The translations under genes and the position numbers were made by a program. The notes beneath the pieces were generated by a model that searched no databases, was not told where the DNA came from, and worked only from the letters and a program-made list of their open reading frames with translations. DNA of 64,000 nucleotides from Pardosa pseudoannulata (Eukaryota > Arthropoda > Arachnida > Araneae > Lycosidae), in the NCBI GenBank assembly GCA_032207245.1, contig CM063504.1, forward strand, positions 78,246,778-78,310,777, written 5' to 3'. Of the stretch, positions 13,158-22,771 are shown piece after piece. Positions within the stretch are counted from its first letter, which is position 1. Every line of letters begins with the position of its first letter.

Positions 13158-14280
13158 CAATTTTATATGCGTACAGATAAAAGGTGGGATGAAATGGGGA
13201 TTTTTTTTACCCTTTGCTTCGGGAGAGAATTGAATAATGCTGAATTTCAGAGCACAAGATTTAATTTCTGGATTGTACAGCTCTAGAGAAACTCGTAAGT
13301 TTTTCTGGAGAATGAAATTGCTTTTGACAATTGCAAGTAATTTATGTATTAAAGCTTCACTAAAGGTTTAAATTTACTAAGCATTTCAGACGTCTTTGAT
13401 GAAGTACCAAATAGTATGTTGTCGCAGAGAATTAAGTATATTCTTAAGGCATGTATGTCCCTATTTAGGTATTGCATATATTATTAAGGCATTACTTCCA
13501 TTGAATTTACTCATATCCTTAATAACTAACAGAAGAAATTATTTTACTGATTCGAGGATTTAGTTTGAAAATTCTTTTGAATAGCTTTTAACTGTGAGAG
13601 AACTCATTGCTCTTTACATAGGTATGCTATCAATTTTTTAGCTGAATTCAAAATGGAATGATTTAACAAAAATAAATGAAGCTAGGATTTCTATAAGTAA
13701 AGATAGTGTACATTTCAGAGTTAAAACAAATATTTGTTACTGAATGATTATTTTACTTCAATAAACGCCCAGTTTAAGTCTTTATTCTTCCTTTTAATCT
13801 TTAAATCTTGTACTAATGCAAAAAGTACTAATGCAAGGTAGCTCTCATTAAATTTAGATATTTACCTATGATCAAATTTATAGTGGATATTATTTTGTTA
13901 GTCAAAGACTAAATTTTATTTGTCTTGCGTTGTGTAGATTATTTAAGTTGTAAATTTAACCACATATTCTGAGAGAATACAGACTTATTTTTTAAAAAAC
14001 TAATAAAATAAATTAAGAGTTATTAATTTCATATATTACACACTTATAATAAACGCATAAAAAGGTTGATAGTTTAAAATAAAAATAATAAGCAAATTTA
14101 TTATTATGCTATTTACATGTCTATGTACAAAAATTTGATTCAAACTTCATAAAATTTGCTTTTCCGAACTCTTTACTAGGTGCCACATTATCCAAAATTT
14201 AACATGAGATACTAATTATTTATATAAAAAAGAAGATAAAGGACCTAATTCTAAATTTAAATATTTATAATAAGTGCCTT
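13158..14280. other. AT-rich sequence, nothing recognised
   Basis: No supported coding sequence, RNA gene or repeat. Confidence 0.5.
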
Positions 14281-14760
14281 TGTGGATTAGGAGGTATGTG
14301 ATAGGGCGGTACTCAAGTTGGGAACTCTTTGTAAAAGGATGTAGACACTTTGCGTTTACTCTCGATTGGTGGGATGGCAATATTGACTTCAGTCTCACCA
14401 CTGGTCTGGGGCCCCTTCTAATGATTGGGTGATTCTGTGAGGCTGCGGCACGGTCCCCGAACTCTGCTCTCAAACAATCTTCTATAACTTCCTATCTAAT
14501 CCTCTCCTCCAATCCTCTCTAACTTCCTATTTTTCCGGAGTCTCTCTCGGAGCCAACTCTTCCTTTGGTCCCCGAACTCTGCTCTCCGATTTCCGAACTC
14601 TAACTCTCTTCTTAACTTTTCTTTTTTATATTACTTTCAACGTCTGTCCTTTCTTACTTCTCTTCGTCCAATCAACAGAGCTGTATATATCCATTGGCCT
14701 CCCTTTCCCCGCCTTTAAACCGCAAATATGAATAAAACATTACCTCTTCAAATTGGGCAT
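14281..14760 (+). repeat. Probable solo LTR or LTR remnant
   Basis: A ~480-bp GC-richer, pyrimidine-rich island in AT-rich DNA. It has a TATA-like GTATATATCC at 14682-14691, an AATAAA polyadenylation signal at 14731-14736 about 45 nt later, and a 20-bp direct repeat GGTCCCCGAACTCTGCTCTC near 14451 and 14570. TATA followed closely by AATAAA is the U3-R layout of an LTR. It is not homologous to the gypsy LTR at 15.5 kb. No second copy, target duplication or flanking pol was found, so class and ends are uncertain. Confidence 0.4.
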
Positions 14761-15530
14761 TGTGTCTTAGGGACTCATAAATAATTACAAATAGATACAT
14801 TCTTATTTAGTGTCATGAACGGAGACATGATTCTAATCTGAGACTGGGATCAGAACCTCACCTCTCAAACCCGCACACCACAAAACCGTTCAATTAATTT
14901 TTATAGGTCCTCTCTCCTTTACAAAAGATGTGATAAGGTCAGATTTAAATCCCAAGGATTTCACTTCTCGTTTTATTTATATCAATTATGCTAATTAATC
15001 ATTTATTAACTATATAAATTATATTAATTATCAATTATATTAACGATCTAAATCAAATGACCACAGTCTGATATTTAGATATGAAAATTACTTAATTTTA
15101 TAGCACATTATTTAGTTTAACTACTGGATACATTATACCATATTAAAACATTATAGGAAAGATCTTCCGATTTTCTAAAAAATCATATTAACATTTGTAA
15201 GTAACTTACATATTGTTGGACCATCAAGTACCTGTTGCTGTTGCAAATGCCACTTGGAAGAAGCAAGCACGTTTTAGCCAGAGGCTACACGAGGCTACAT
15301 GAATTATGACAAAGGTATGTACTTTTAGTTTTGAAGAGCACCGTTAGGCGTAAAGAAAAACATTTGTCAAGTAGGTCCTCATAATTTATAAGCAATGCCC
15401 AAGCAGAAGACATTCAGGCTTGGTCTGCCAGAGGTATCATTTGAACTCGGAGAACATTGTGACCACAAACCTGTTTTACGTGATCCAGCAGATCTTTACT
15501 GGATCGAATCTGGATTTCAGAACTCTTCGG
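14761..15530. other. Left flank of the gypsy element; unassigned
   Basis: Mostly AT-rich. At 14850-14895 the minus strand has a B-box-like GGTTCTGATCCC, a possible tRNA-derived remnant. The last ~300 bp (15220-15530) are GC-richer and open in two plus frames. They contain GACAAAGGTATGT (15309-15321), which resembles a splice donor. No homology was recognised. Confidence 0.35.
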
Positions 15531-15810
15531 AGACCAGTTCAAGATTTTATTACCAAGCAAATGAAGGGAATCCTGCTTATATACACTTTTCGAACCTTCC
15601 AGACTTGGAAGGCCCGCAGAAAATTAGGAACTAAATTTACATACATTTGCATAATGAAATTAAATTAACATAAATTAAATCAAAGTTAAAATCAATTTTT
15701 AAAGGCAGCTTGCCTCGCTTGTTTTCGAACCCGGAACCTCTCGTTCACGAGTCCGCCGCTTTACCGACTGCGCCACGGCGTCCTTGCCGTGAGGAACGAT
15801 TTTCGCTACA
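15531..15810 (-). repeat. 3' LTR of the gypsy element (short form)
   Basis: Base-for-base identical to 20762-21041. In element orientation it starts TGTAGCGAAAATCG and holds the tRNA-like module (15712-15783), a TATA box TATATAAG (15576-15583) and AATAAA (15546-15551). It stops about 15 nt after AATAAA at GAACTGGTCT instead of ending in CA, and so lacks the last ~52 bp present in the 5' LTR. Confidence 0.85.
15712..15783 (-). other. tRNA-like module inside the 3' LTR
   Basis: Identical to 20943-21014; it has A-box TGGCGCAGTCGG and B-box-like GGTTCGAAAAC in element orientation. See the entry in the 5' LTR. Confidence 0.65.
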
Positions 15811-15825
15811 TTACCCCCCTCTTAG
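15811..15825 (-). promoter_or_regulatory. Polypurine tract of the gypsy element
   Basis: In element orientation AAGAGGGGGGTAA lies directly before the TGTAG start of the 3' LTR. This purine run is where RNase H leaves the primer for plus-strand DNA synthesis. It overlaps the pol stop codon (15822-15824). Confidence 0.85.
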
Positions 15826-18800
15826 GAGGAAGCAGCGTCCCGCTGCAGTCTTGTTTGGCTCCTTGTAACAGGTCTCCTGGAAGTAGGCATCTCCTCTTCA
15901 TCCAATTGTCTTTTTGGATCAAGATAGGGTTTTAGTCTTATTACATGAACGACATCTTCTGATCTTCGACGTCCTTTATTTTGTTCGACACTTTCTACTG
16001 CATATGTCACGTCAGACAGTCGGCGTGTTACTCGATAAGGTCCGAAGTACCGTCTCAGTAGCTTTTCGGATAATCCCACTTTCCGTACCGGAGTAAAGAC
16101 CCATACTAAGTCTCCGATATTGTAGCTAACAGGTCGATGCCTCTCGTCATATCGGCGTTTGTCTGCAGCTTGCGCTTCGCGGATATGGAGTTTTGCTAGC
16201 TGTCTAGCTTCCTCTGCCCTGGTAATAAGATGATGAGCATAACTTTCGTCAAAAGTTTCGGTATTAGATGGGAAAATTACGTCAAGAGGAGTCTGGATAT
16301 CTCTACCATGGACGAGAAAGAATGGGCTAAATCCCGTACTATCTTGTTTTGCTGAATTGTACGCAAAAGTCACGAACGGTAGTATGGTATCCCAATTCTT
16401 TTGCTCAACGTCTACGTACATAGATAGCATGTCAGCCAGTGTTTTGTTGAATCTTTCTGTCAATCCATTAGTCTGTGGATGGTAGGCGGTCGTCAGAAGG
16501 TGTGACGTCTGGCATAACTGGTTAACGTTTTTAACAATATTGGCTAAAAAGTTACGTCCTCTATCGCTTATCATCTCCTTAGGAGCTCCGTGCTTCAGTA
16601 CAATTTCTTCAACCATAAATTTAGCGATTTCAGTGGCCTCAGCAGTTGGTATTGCCTTTGTAACTGTGAATCTAGTTAAGTAATCTGTGCAAACGATAAT
16701 CCACCGGTTGCCATTTCGGGTAACTGGAAAACGCCCAAGTAAATCTACTCCAATTTTGGCAAAAGGTATGTCAGGGGGTTTTATTGACTGAAGCTGCCCC
16801 GGTGGGAGTTGTGGAGGGGATTTCCGTCTCTGGCATTCTCGGCAGTGTGAAACATATCGACGTATGCTCCCATATAGTCCTGGCCAAAAGTATTTTCTTC
16901 TTATTCTGTCGTAAGTTTTGGCAAAACCAAGATGACCGGCGGTTGGAGCATCATGGAGACTTCTTAAAACATCACTACGGAGTTTCTTTGGTACCACCAA
17001 GAGCCACTGTTGTCCCATCGGATCGAAGTTCCTTTTGTAAAGTACACCATTTCTTATTTGATAATTTTGGCATGCCTCACCTCTGTTGAGGATTGTTATG
17101 ATGGTCTTCAACTGTTTATCCTTTTGTTGTTCTTTTCCGTAATCTTCGATAGTTGCGAAGGACGGGATTTCGTCATTGCTTTCAGTTATTGGTTCAATGA
17201 GGGGCTTTCTTGACAGAGAATCCGCATCCAAATGTTTACGGCCACTCTTGTAGATAATGTTTATGTCGTATTCTTGCAACCTGAGAGCCCAACGCGCCAA
17301 TCTTCCCGACGGATCCTTAACGTTCGCCAACCAACATAAAGAATGGTGATCAGTTACTACTGCAAAAGGTTTTCCATAGAGATACGGCCTGAATTTACCG
17401 ATCGCCCAGATGACGGCAAGGCATTCTTTTTCTGTTGTGGAATAGTTTCTTTCAGCTGAAGTAAGGGACCTTGATGCGTAGGCTATTGGTCTTTCTTTAT
17501 TATCCTGGATTTGTACCAGAACCGCTCCAAGGCCATGACCGCTAGCATCTGAATGTATCCTTGTTTCCGAGTCTGGGAGAAAATGCCCTAGAACAGGGTC
17601 ATTGGTCAACAACTTTTGGAGTGTTGAAAAAGATTCCATCTGAGGTGTGTTCCAAGAAAATTTTGAGTCTTTCTTCAATAAGTCATGCAGGGGTTTTGCG
17701 ATCTCAGCAAAATTTTTGATGAATCGTCGATAGTATGAGCATAAACCCAGAAAACTTCGGACATCCTTGACATTTTCCGGGGTAGGGAACTTTGCCACAG
17801 CCGCTGTTTTCTGTGGATCGGGATATATTCCATGTTGATCAACTAGGTGTCCGAGTATAATTAGCTTCTTTTTCCCAAATGAACATTTGGCAGAATTTAG
17901 TGTTAGTCCCGCTTCTTTAATGCACTTCAGGACTTTCCTCAAGCGTATTTGATGTTCTTGGAAGTTCGGTGCGTACACAATGATATCGTCTAGATAACAA
18001 AGACAAATATTCCACTTTAGACCTCTTAGCACCGTGTCCATCATTCGTTCGAAAGTTGCGGGGGCATTACATAGCCCGAACGGCATGACTTTAAATTCGA
18101 AAAGACCATCTGAAGTCACAAAGGCTGTCTTTTCCCTGTCTTTGTCGTCAACCTCTATTTGCCAGTAGCCTGACTTTAGGTCCATCATAGAGAAAATTTT
18201 CGAACCCGCCAGACAGTCCAGGGCATCATCGATGCGAGGTAATGGATATACATCCTTTCTGGTTATCTTGTTCAATCTCCTATAATCAACACAAAAACGC
18301 CATTCACCATTTTTCTTCTTCACAAGCACGACTGGAGATGACCATGGGCTATCTGACGGCTGTATCACGTCTTCTCTTAGCATTCGCTGTACTTCTTCGG
18401 CAATCAAGCGTCTTTCGATGGCTGATACACGGTAAGGTCGTTGCTTGATTGGGGCGCTGTCACCTGTATTGATTTTGTGCCTCACTGAACTACATCGAGT
18501 TTTCCTAGAATTTCTCTTAAAATCAAATATGTCACTAAATTCTTCTAATAGGTTCAATAGTTCGTCTTCTTCAGTGGTGGTTAGATCAGCATCGAGAATT
18601 TCTTTTAACTTTTCTCGAGTTACCCGTTTTCGGGACTTGTGCTCCTTGGGAGTTTCTTCCACTTTGTCACTCAGAGAGCAGATGGCGTTATTTTCGATTG
18701 TCGCAAAACAGCCTATATTCATCCCTTTCGGTATCAGTTGGGTCCGTCGGGAAAAGTTCGTTACCCACACTTTACAACAACCATTCTCAATGTCGACAAT

Positions 18801-19403
18801 TGAAGCTGGAACAGATAACTCTTTTTCGTACTTCAGAACTTCGCTACCAACAATCATAGCTCCATTTGCTTCTTGCACTGTTGAATTCAAAGCAGATATT
18901 TGTCTTGTAGAGTTAGCTTCAATTAAGTAATTCGATGCGGCGATTAGAGAGAAATTTGATTCAGTTGAGACTGTATTGTATGGAAGGATTTCGGCAAGTT
19001 GGAGCTCTTGGTTTCCACAATCAATAACGGCATCGGTGGCACGGAAAAAGTCCCAGCCAAGTATCATTTGATGACTACACTGCGGAAAAACAAGAAATTC
19101 AAACGGCTTCACAGTCCCGTTCAAGTCTATTTTTAATACACAGCGTCCAGAGGCGGCTACAGTTTTACCACAAGCAGTTTTCAGTATAGGTCCATTCTCA
19201 ATAAACATAGGAGTATTCAATTGTCGGCGTAATTCTTCGGATATGACAGAATAATCAGCACCAGAATCAACGAGAGCTTTTATACACTGTCCATTCGCGG
19301 TGATACAGGTGGTGTTCGCTTTTAACTTGGCTGTGGTGTACGTCGGAGGATTTTCTTTCACTGCGGCCTTACCTCCTGCACAGGTCGCCCGAGTTAGTTT
19401 TCC
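15822..19403 (-). CDS. pol: Ty3/gypsy Pol polyprotein (PR-RT-RNH-IN)
   Basis: Residue numbers count from the GTG at 19361; the frame opens at 19403, 15 codons upstream and just after a stop, and has no ATG, so Pol is probably made as a Gag-Pol frameshift product. Domains in order: aspartic protease with VDSGAD (31-36); reverse transcriptase about 310-490, with catalytic D394 and YLDD (456-459); RNase H about 600-715, with D605, E644, D671 and D714; integrase with HHCC finger (H803, H810, C840, C843) and catalytic D873, D933 and E969 (DD35E spacing); and a GPY motif (1107-1109) near the C-terminus. No chromodomain follows; the basic tail ends in TRSQTRLQRDAASS. All key residues are present and there is no internal stop. 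The final codons overlap the polypurine tract. Products would copy the element's RNA to DNA in cytoplasmic particles and integrate it in the nucleus. Confidence 0.97.
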   Translation of the reverse strand, partial: GKLTRATCAGGKAAVKENPPTYTTAKLKANTTCITANGQCIKALVDSGADYSVISEELRRQLNTPMFIENGPILKTACGKTVAASGRCVLKIDLNGTVKPFEFLVFPQCSHQMILGWDFFRATDAVIDCGNQELQLAEILPYNTVSTESNFSLIAASNYLIEANSTRQISALNSTVQEANGAMIVGSEVLKYEKELSVPASIVDIENGCCKVWVTNFSRRTQLIPKGMNIGCFATIENNAICSLSDKVEETPKEHKSRKRVTREKLKEILDADLTTTEEDELLNLLEEFSDIFDFKRNSRKTRCSSVRHKINTGDSAPIKQRPYRVSAIERRLIAEEVQRMLREDVIQPSDSPWSSPVVLVKKKNGEWRFCVDYRRLNKITRKDVYPLPRIDDALDCLAGSKIFSMMDLKSGYWQIEVDDKDREKTAFVTSDGLFEFKVMPFGLCNAPATFERMMDTVLRGLKWNICLCYLDDIIVYAPNFQEHQIRLRKVLKCIKEAGLTLNSAKCSFGKKKLIILGHLVDQHGIYPDPQKTAAVAKFPTPENVKDVRSFLGLCSYYRRFIKNFAEIAKPLHDLLKKDSKFSWNTPQMESFSTLQKLLTNDPVLGHFLPDSETRIHSDASGHGLGAVLVQIQDNKERPIAYASRSLTSAERNYSTTEKECLAVIWAIGKFRPYLYGKPFAVVTDHHSLCWLANVKDPSGRLARWALRLQEYDINIIYKSGRKHLDADSLSRKPLIEPITESNDEIPSFATIEDYGKEQQKDKQLKTIITILNRGEACQNYQIRNGVLYKRNFDPMGQQWLLVVPKKLRSDVLRSLHDAPTAGHLGFAKTYDRIRRKYFWPGLYGSIRRYVSHCRECQRRKSPPQLPPGQLQSIKPPDIPFAKIGVDLLGRFPVTRNGNRWIIVCTDYLTRFTVTKAIPTAEATEIAKFMVEEIVLKHGAPKEMISDRGRNFLANIVKNVNQLCQTSHLLTTAYHPQTNGLTERFNKTLADMLSMYVDVEQKNWDTILPFVTFAYNSAKQDSTGFSPFFLVHGRDIQTPLDVIFPSNTETFDESYAHHLITRAEEARQLAKLHIREAQAADKRRYDERHRPVSYNIGDLVWVFTPVRKVGLSEKLLRRYFGPYRVTRRLSDVTYAVESVEQNKGRRRSEDVVHVIRLKPYLDPKRQLDEEEMPTSRRPVTRSQTRLQRDAASS

Positions 19404-19406
19404 TCA
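19394..19406 (-). promoter_or_regulatory. Probable gag-pol -1 frameshift region
   Basis: Gag ends GAG GAA AAC TAA. The pol frame (-1) opens immediately after its own TGA at 19404-19406, so the overlap is only about 10 nt and any shift must occur on GGAAAAC. This is an imperfect slippery heptamer (AAAAC in the A site). I did not find a clear pseudoknot by eye. Readthrough is excluded because the frames differ. Confidence 0.6.
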
Positions 19407-20569
19407 CTCCTGCGACTCGGCGACAGACTGGGCCTTCGGTATGGTGATGGGGATCTAAAGCGGCGATTCGGCGAACGACCTCGATTTGAGCTTGGCGACT
19501 GTGATCTAGCGGCTGATCGGTTGCTTTCTTCGGCGGCGCGACTGCTATTGTAATTTGAGAGGGCTTCACGTCCAAAGTTTCGACGGTAATCATCGAAAAT
19601 AGCCTTTCGATCTTTGCAGTATCTTACAACATGTCCAGGTCGACCACAGTGAAAGCAGACGGGTCGATTATCTGTGGTACGCCATACGTCGGTCTTCCTA
19701 GGTTTTTCGTACGTTACATGTCGAAACTGGTCCCGGGTAGTCTCCGGTCGCCTATACGTCGGCTGGATGCGGCGCTTGGGTATCGCGAGTGGTTTCTGGA
19801 AGCCTGCTTCAGAAATAGGATTTAGAGATCTTCCCACTTCTTCTCGGACAATGGCTGCAATGGATTGTAGTCCTATTTCCTGCTCCTCTGTTTGCGACGA
19901 GGTGAGGGTTTGTATTTCCTCACGAACGATTTTCCTGATTAAGGACGTCAAATCAAGGTCCGATGAATCAATGGAGGCTATTGGTACGACATTAGGTAAT
20001 CTTGTAAACTTTTGATGCCTAATCCGTTTCTGATTAATTTCTTCAATATGCTGGCACCATTTAATAAAATCGGCTACAGTCTTAATTTCTTTTGTTAATA
20101 GTGCCTGATAAATATCCTCGGCTACCCCTTTCATAAGATGAGATATCTTGTTGTCCTCTGACATGCTAGGGTCTGCTTGTTGGCAAAGTCTCAAAACCTC
20201 CTGAATGTACGATTGGGTAGATTCACCAAATTCCTGGGCACGACTTTTGAGTCTATCATTGGCTTGCCTTATATACAACTCCTCGTTGCCGAAAGTATTT
20301 TTTAATTCATCTTCAAATTTCTTCCACGATAGCAACATGTCCTCATTATTTTCAAACCATTTCTTCGCCGTTCCGTCTAGGAAGAAATACACATTTGCTA
20401 AACTCATGGTATCATCCCATTGATTGAATTTTGATACCCGAAGATATTCCCTCAACCACACTGTTGGATCCTGTCCGGGCTCGCCTTTAAAGATAGTCGG
20501 CTTTCTCGGCTCTCTAATCATGGTTGGAGTAACGAGAATCGGTGAGGATTTAAATTCCGGCTCCGTCAT
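19394..20569 (-). CDS. gag: Ty3/gypsy Gag protein with CCHC zinc knuckle
   Basis: The first in-frame ATG is at 20569, giving 391 aa. The frame stays open upstream to a TGA at the end of the 280-bp LTR block but has no ATG there and runs across the PBS, so I chose 20569. The N-terminal two thirds is a helical, charged capsid-like region with typical gypsy Gag text (WLREYLRVSKFNQW). A CCHC knuckle CFHCGRPGHVVRYC (residues 305-318) would bind element RNA. The last ~40 residues are rich in RS/SP/SR dipeptides, ending SPSRRSEEN, an SR-like tail unusual for Gag. The stop at 19394-19396 overlaps the pol frame, so pol lies at -1. Gag would form the cytoplasmic particles in which reverse transcription occurs. 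Confidence 0.93.
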   Translation of the reverse strand: MTEPEFKSSPILVTPTMIREPRKPTIFKGEPGQDPTVWLREYLRVSKFNQWDDTMSLANVYFFLDGTAKKWFENNEDMLLSWKKFEDELKNTFGNEELYIRQANDRLKSRAQEFGESTQSYIQEVLRLCQQADPSMSEDNKISHLMKGVAEDIYQALLTKEIKTVADFIKWCQHIEEINQKRIRHQKFTRLPNVVPIASIDSSDLDLTSLIRKIVREEIQTLTSSQTEEQEIGLQSIAAIVREEVGRSLNPISEAGFQKPLAIPKRRIQPTYRRPETTRDQFRHVTYEKPRKTDVWRTTDNRPVCFHCGRPGHVVRYCKDRKAIFDDYRRNFGREALSNYNSSRAAEESNRSAARSQSPSSNRGRSPNRRFRSPSPYRRPSLSPSRRSEEN

Positions 20570-20688
20570 TTTCCTTGCCTTTACTTGCCTCGCCTTGCCT
20601 TCGTAAAGTCCGTGTTCCGGGGGAAGGTTTTGGAGTCGACGGCTTCGACGACACTCAGTTTCTTCCAGACTGATTGCAATACGATCTT

Positions 20689-20706
20689 TACCCGGCGCCT
20701 CCACCA
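20689..20706 (-). promoter_or_regulatory. Primer binding site (PBS) candidate
   Basis: TGGTGGAGGCGCCGGGTA in element orientation begins 3 nt after a CTACGCGACA LTR end. Its complement reads as a tRNA 3' end: CCCGG T-stem half, CGCCTCC acceptor half, discriminator A and CCA. The matching tRNA was not identified. Its position is the main reason to extend the 5' LTR to 20710. Confidence 0.6.
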
Positions 20707-20709
20707 AAC

Positions 20710-21041
20710 TGTCGCGTAGATGAAATGAACTGAACTTGGTGAAATGACTGAGAAACGCTCAAGACCAGTTCAAGATTTTATTACCAAGCAAATGAAGGGA
20801 ATCCTGCTTATATACACTTTTCGAACCTTCCAGACTTGGAAGGCCCGCAGAAAATTAGGAACTAAATTTACATACATTTGCATAATGAAATTAAATTAAC
20901 ATAAATTAAATCAAAGTTAAAATCAATTTTTAAAGGCAGCTTGCCTCGCTTGTTTTCGAACCCGGAACCTCTCGTTCACGAGTCCGCCGCTTTACCGACT
21001 GCGCCACGGCGTCCTTGCCGTGAGGAACGATTTTCGCTACA
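20710..21041 (-). repeat. 5' LTR of the gypsy element, ~332 bp
   Basis: In element orientation it starts TGTAGCG at 21041 and plausibly ends ..CTACGCGACA at 20710, giving TGT...ACA termini. U3 includes the tRNA-like module and TATA box TATATAAG (20807-20814). R holds AATAAA (20777-20782). The segment 20762-21041 is identical to the left LTR; 20710-20761 has no counterpart there. The outer edge abuts (AT)n directly at 21042. Transcription of the element would start about 25-30 nt past the TATA box. Confidence 0.75.
20943..21014 (-). other. tRNA-like module inside the 5' LTR
   Basis: In element orientation, 20 nt downstream of the LTR start, the text has a perfect Pol III A-box (TGGCGCAGTCGG) and, about 30 nt further on, a B-box-like GGTTCGAAAAC (9 of 11). 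Between them ACTCGTGAAC looks like an anticodon loop (CTCGTGA). The older LTR fragment at 24.55 kb keeps the same layout (CAATCGGTAAAGC, GGACTCGTGAAC, GGGTTCGAAAGC), so the module is a property of the LTR family. It could be a captured tRNA or SINE head or a bound Pol III factor site. Stem pairing is imperfect, so it is not a functional tRNA gene. Confidence 0.65.
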
Positions 21042-22161
<1,120 letters not shown>

Positions 22162-22556
22162 AATAATAATGAATTATATTTTCCTCAATATATTTTCAGA
22201 CACCAAGAAAAAAAATTAACACAAATATATCTCATCAGGCTTGAGAATCTTGAAGTATTGTTAGGATAATATATATTGTATATAATATTATATATAAAAT
22301 TCTTCTGTTCTTGTGTTTGTAACATAACTCCTCCTAAACTGCTGGATTGATTTGATTATTTGACTTACGCTTTAATATTCATTAATATCCTCAAGCAATT
22401 TTAATGTCTGTTATACTGAATTTTTAACTTTATATAAAGATCAGACCTCAATCAAAAAGAGATGCGCACAACTAGATGATACAACAGTCTTAAACTGAAA
22501 ACATTATGATTTTAAATTTCTACTTCTAAATTTTTGACTTTCTATGCAATATACTT
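22162..22556. repeat. Dispersed repeat, left part (interrupted by the SINE)
   Basis: The text from about 22285 (AAAATTCTTCTGTTCTTGTG .. AACATAACTCCTCCTAAAC) has the flavour of Helitron-like repeats common in arthropods, from general knowledge and not proven here. It is interrupted by the SINE at 22569 and seems to continue after it. Confidence 0.35.
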
Positions 22557-22568
22557 ACTTACGCTCGC

Positions 22569-22759
22569 CGAACGATGGTCGAATGGTTAGGGTGCTGGCC
22601 TTCGAAACCGGAGTTTGCGGGTTCGAATCCCACTATGGCATGAATGTTCGTAGCCCTTCGGAATCGGCTTTAAGCAGTAGGTCCAGTCTCATTATCCCTC
22701 GTGTTGTAAAAAGTAGACCGTAACGCTCCAAAACCAACCCCCCCCAAAAAAAAAAAAAT
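22569..22759 (+). mobile_element. tRNA-derived SINE, family 1, with target duplication
   Basis: The head has an A-box-like TGGTCGAATGGTTAGGGTG and B-box GGGTTCGAATCCC, followed by a shared body (CGGAATCGGCTTTAAGCAG, CTCGTGTTGTAAAAAG, GCTCCAAAACCAACC) and a C-run plus A-run tail. It is flanked by a 12-bp duplication: ACTTACGCTCGC (22557-22568) and ACTTACGTTCGC (22760-22771), one mismatch. Copies of the family lie at 50.06, 55.67 and 63.25 kb, with a trace at 60.43 kb. It depends on a LINE for movement. Confidence 0.9.
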
Positions 22760-22771
22760 ACTTACGTTCGC

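Larger units (their letters stand above)
15531..21041 (-). mobile_element. Ty3/gypsy LTR retrotransposon, apparently intact coding
   Basis: Complete minus-strand order: 5' LTR (20710-21041), PBS (20689-20706), gag, pol in the -1 frame (protease-RT-RNase H-integrase), polypurine tract (15811-15825) and 3' LTR (15531-15810). Integrase lies downstream of RNase H, which defines Ty3/gypsy rather than copia. There is no env-like ORF. The 280-bp LTR block is identical at both ends and both ORFs are uninterrupted, so insertion was recent. No 4-6 bp target duplication is visible: left flank TTCGG, right flank ATATA. The left end also lacks about 52 bp expected for a full LTR. Either a rearrangement or an assembly join in the adjacent (AT)n tract could explain this. 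Confidence 0.95.

Noticed and set aside
15395..15634. 79-codon plus ORF as a host exon
   Set aside because: Its 3' half lies in the LTR and the other half has no recognised homology.
15914..20606. Plus-strand ORFs across the retrotransposon
   Set aside because: They lie opposite the continuous gag and pol frames and show no domain features.
20943..21014. Functional tRNA-Thr gene (CGT) in the LTR
   Set aside because: Stem pairing is incomplete and the B-box has two mismatches; treated as a tRNA-like module.
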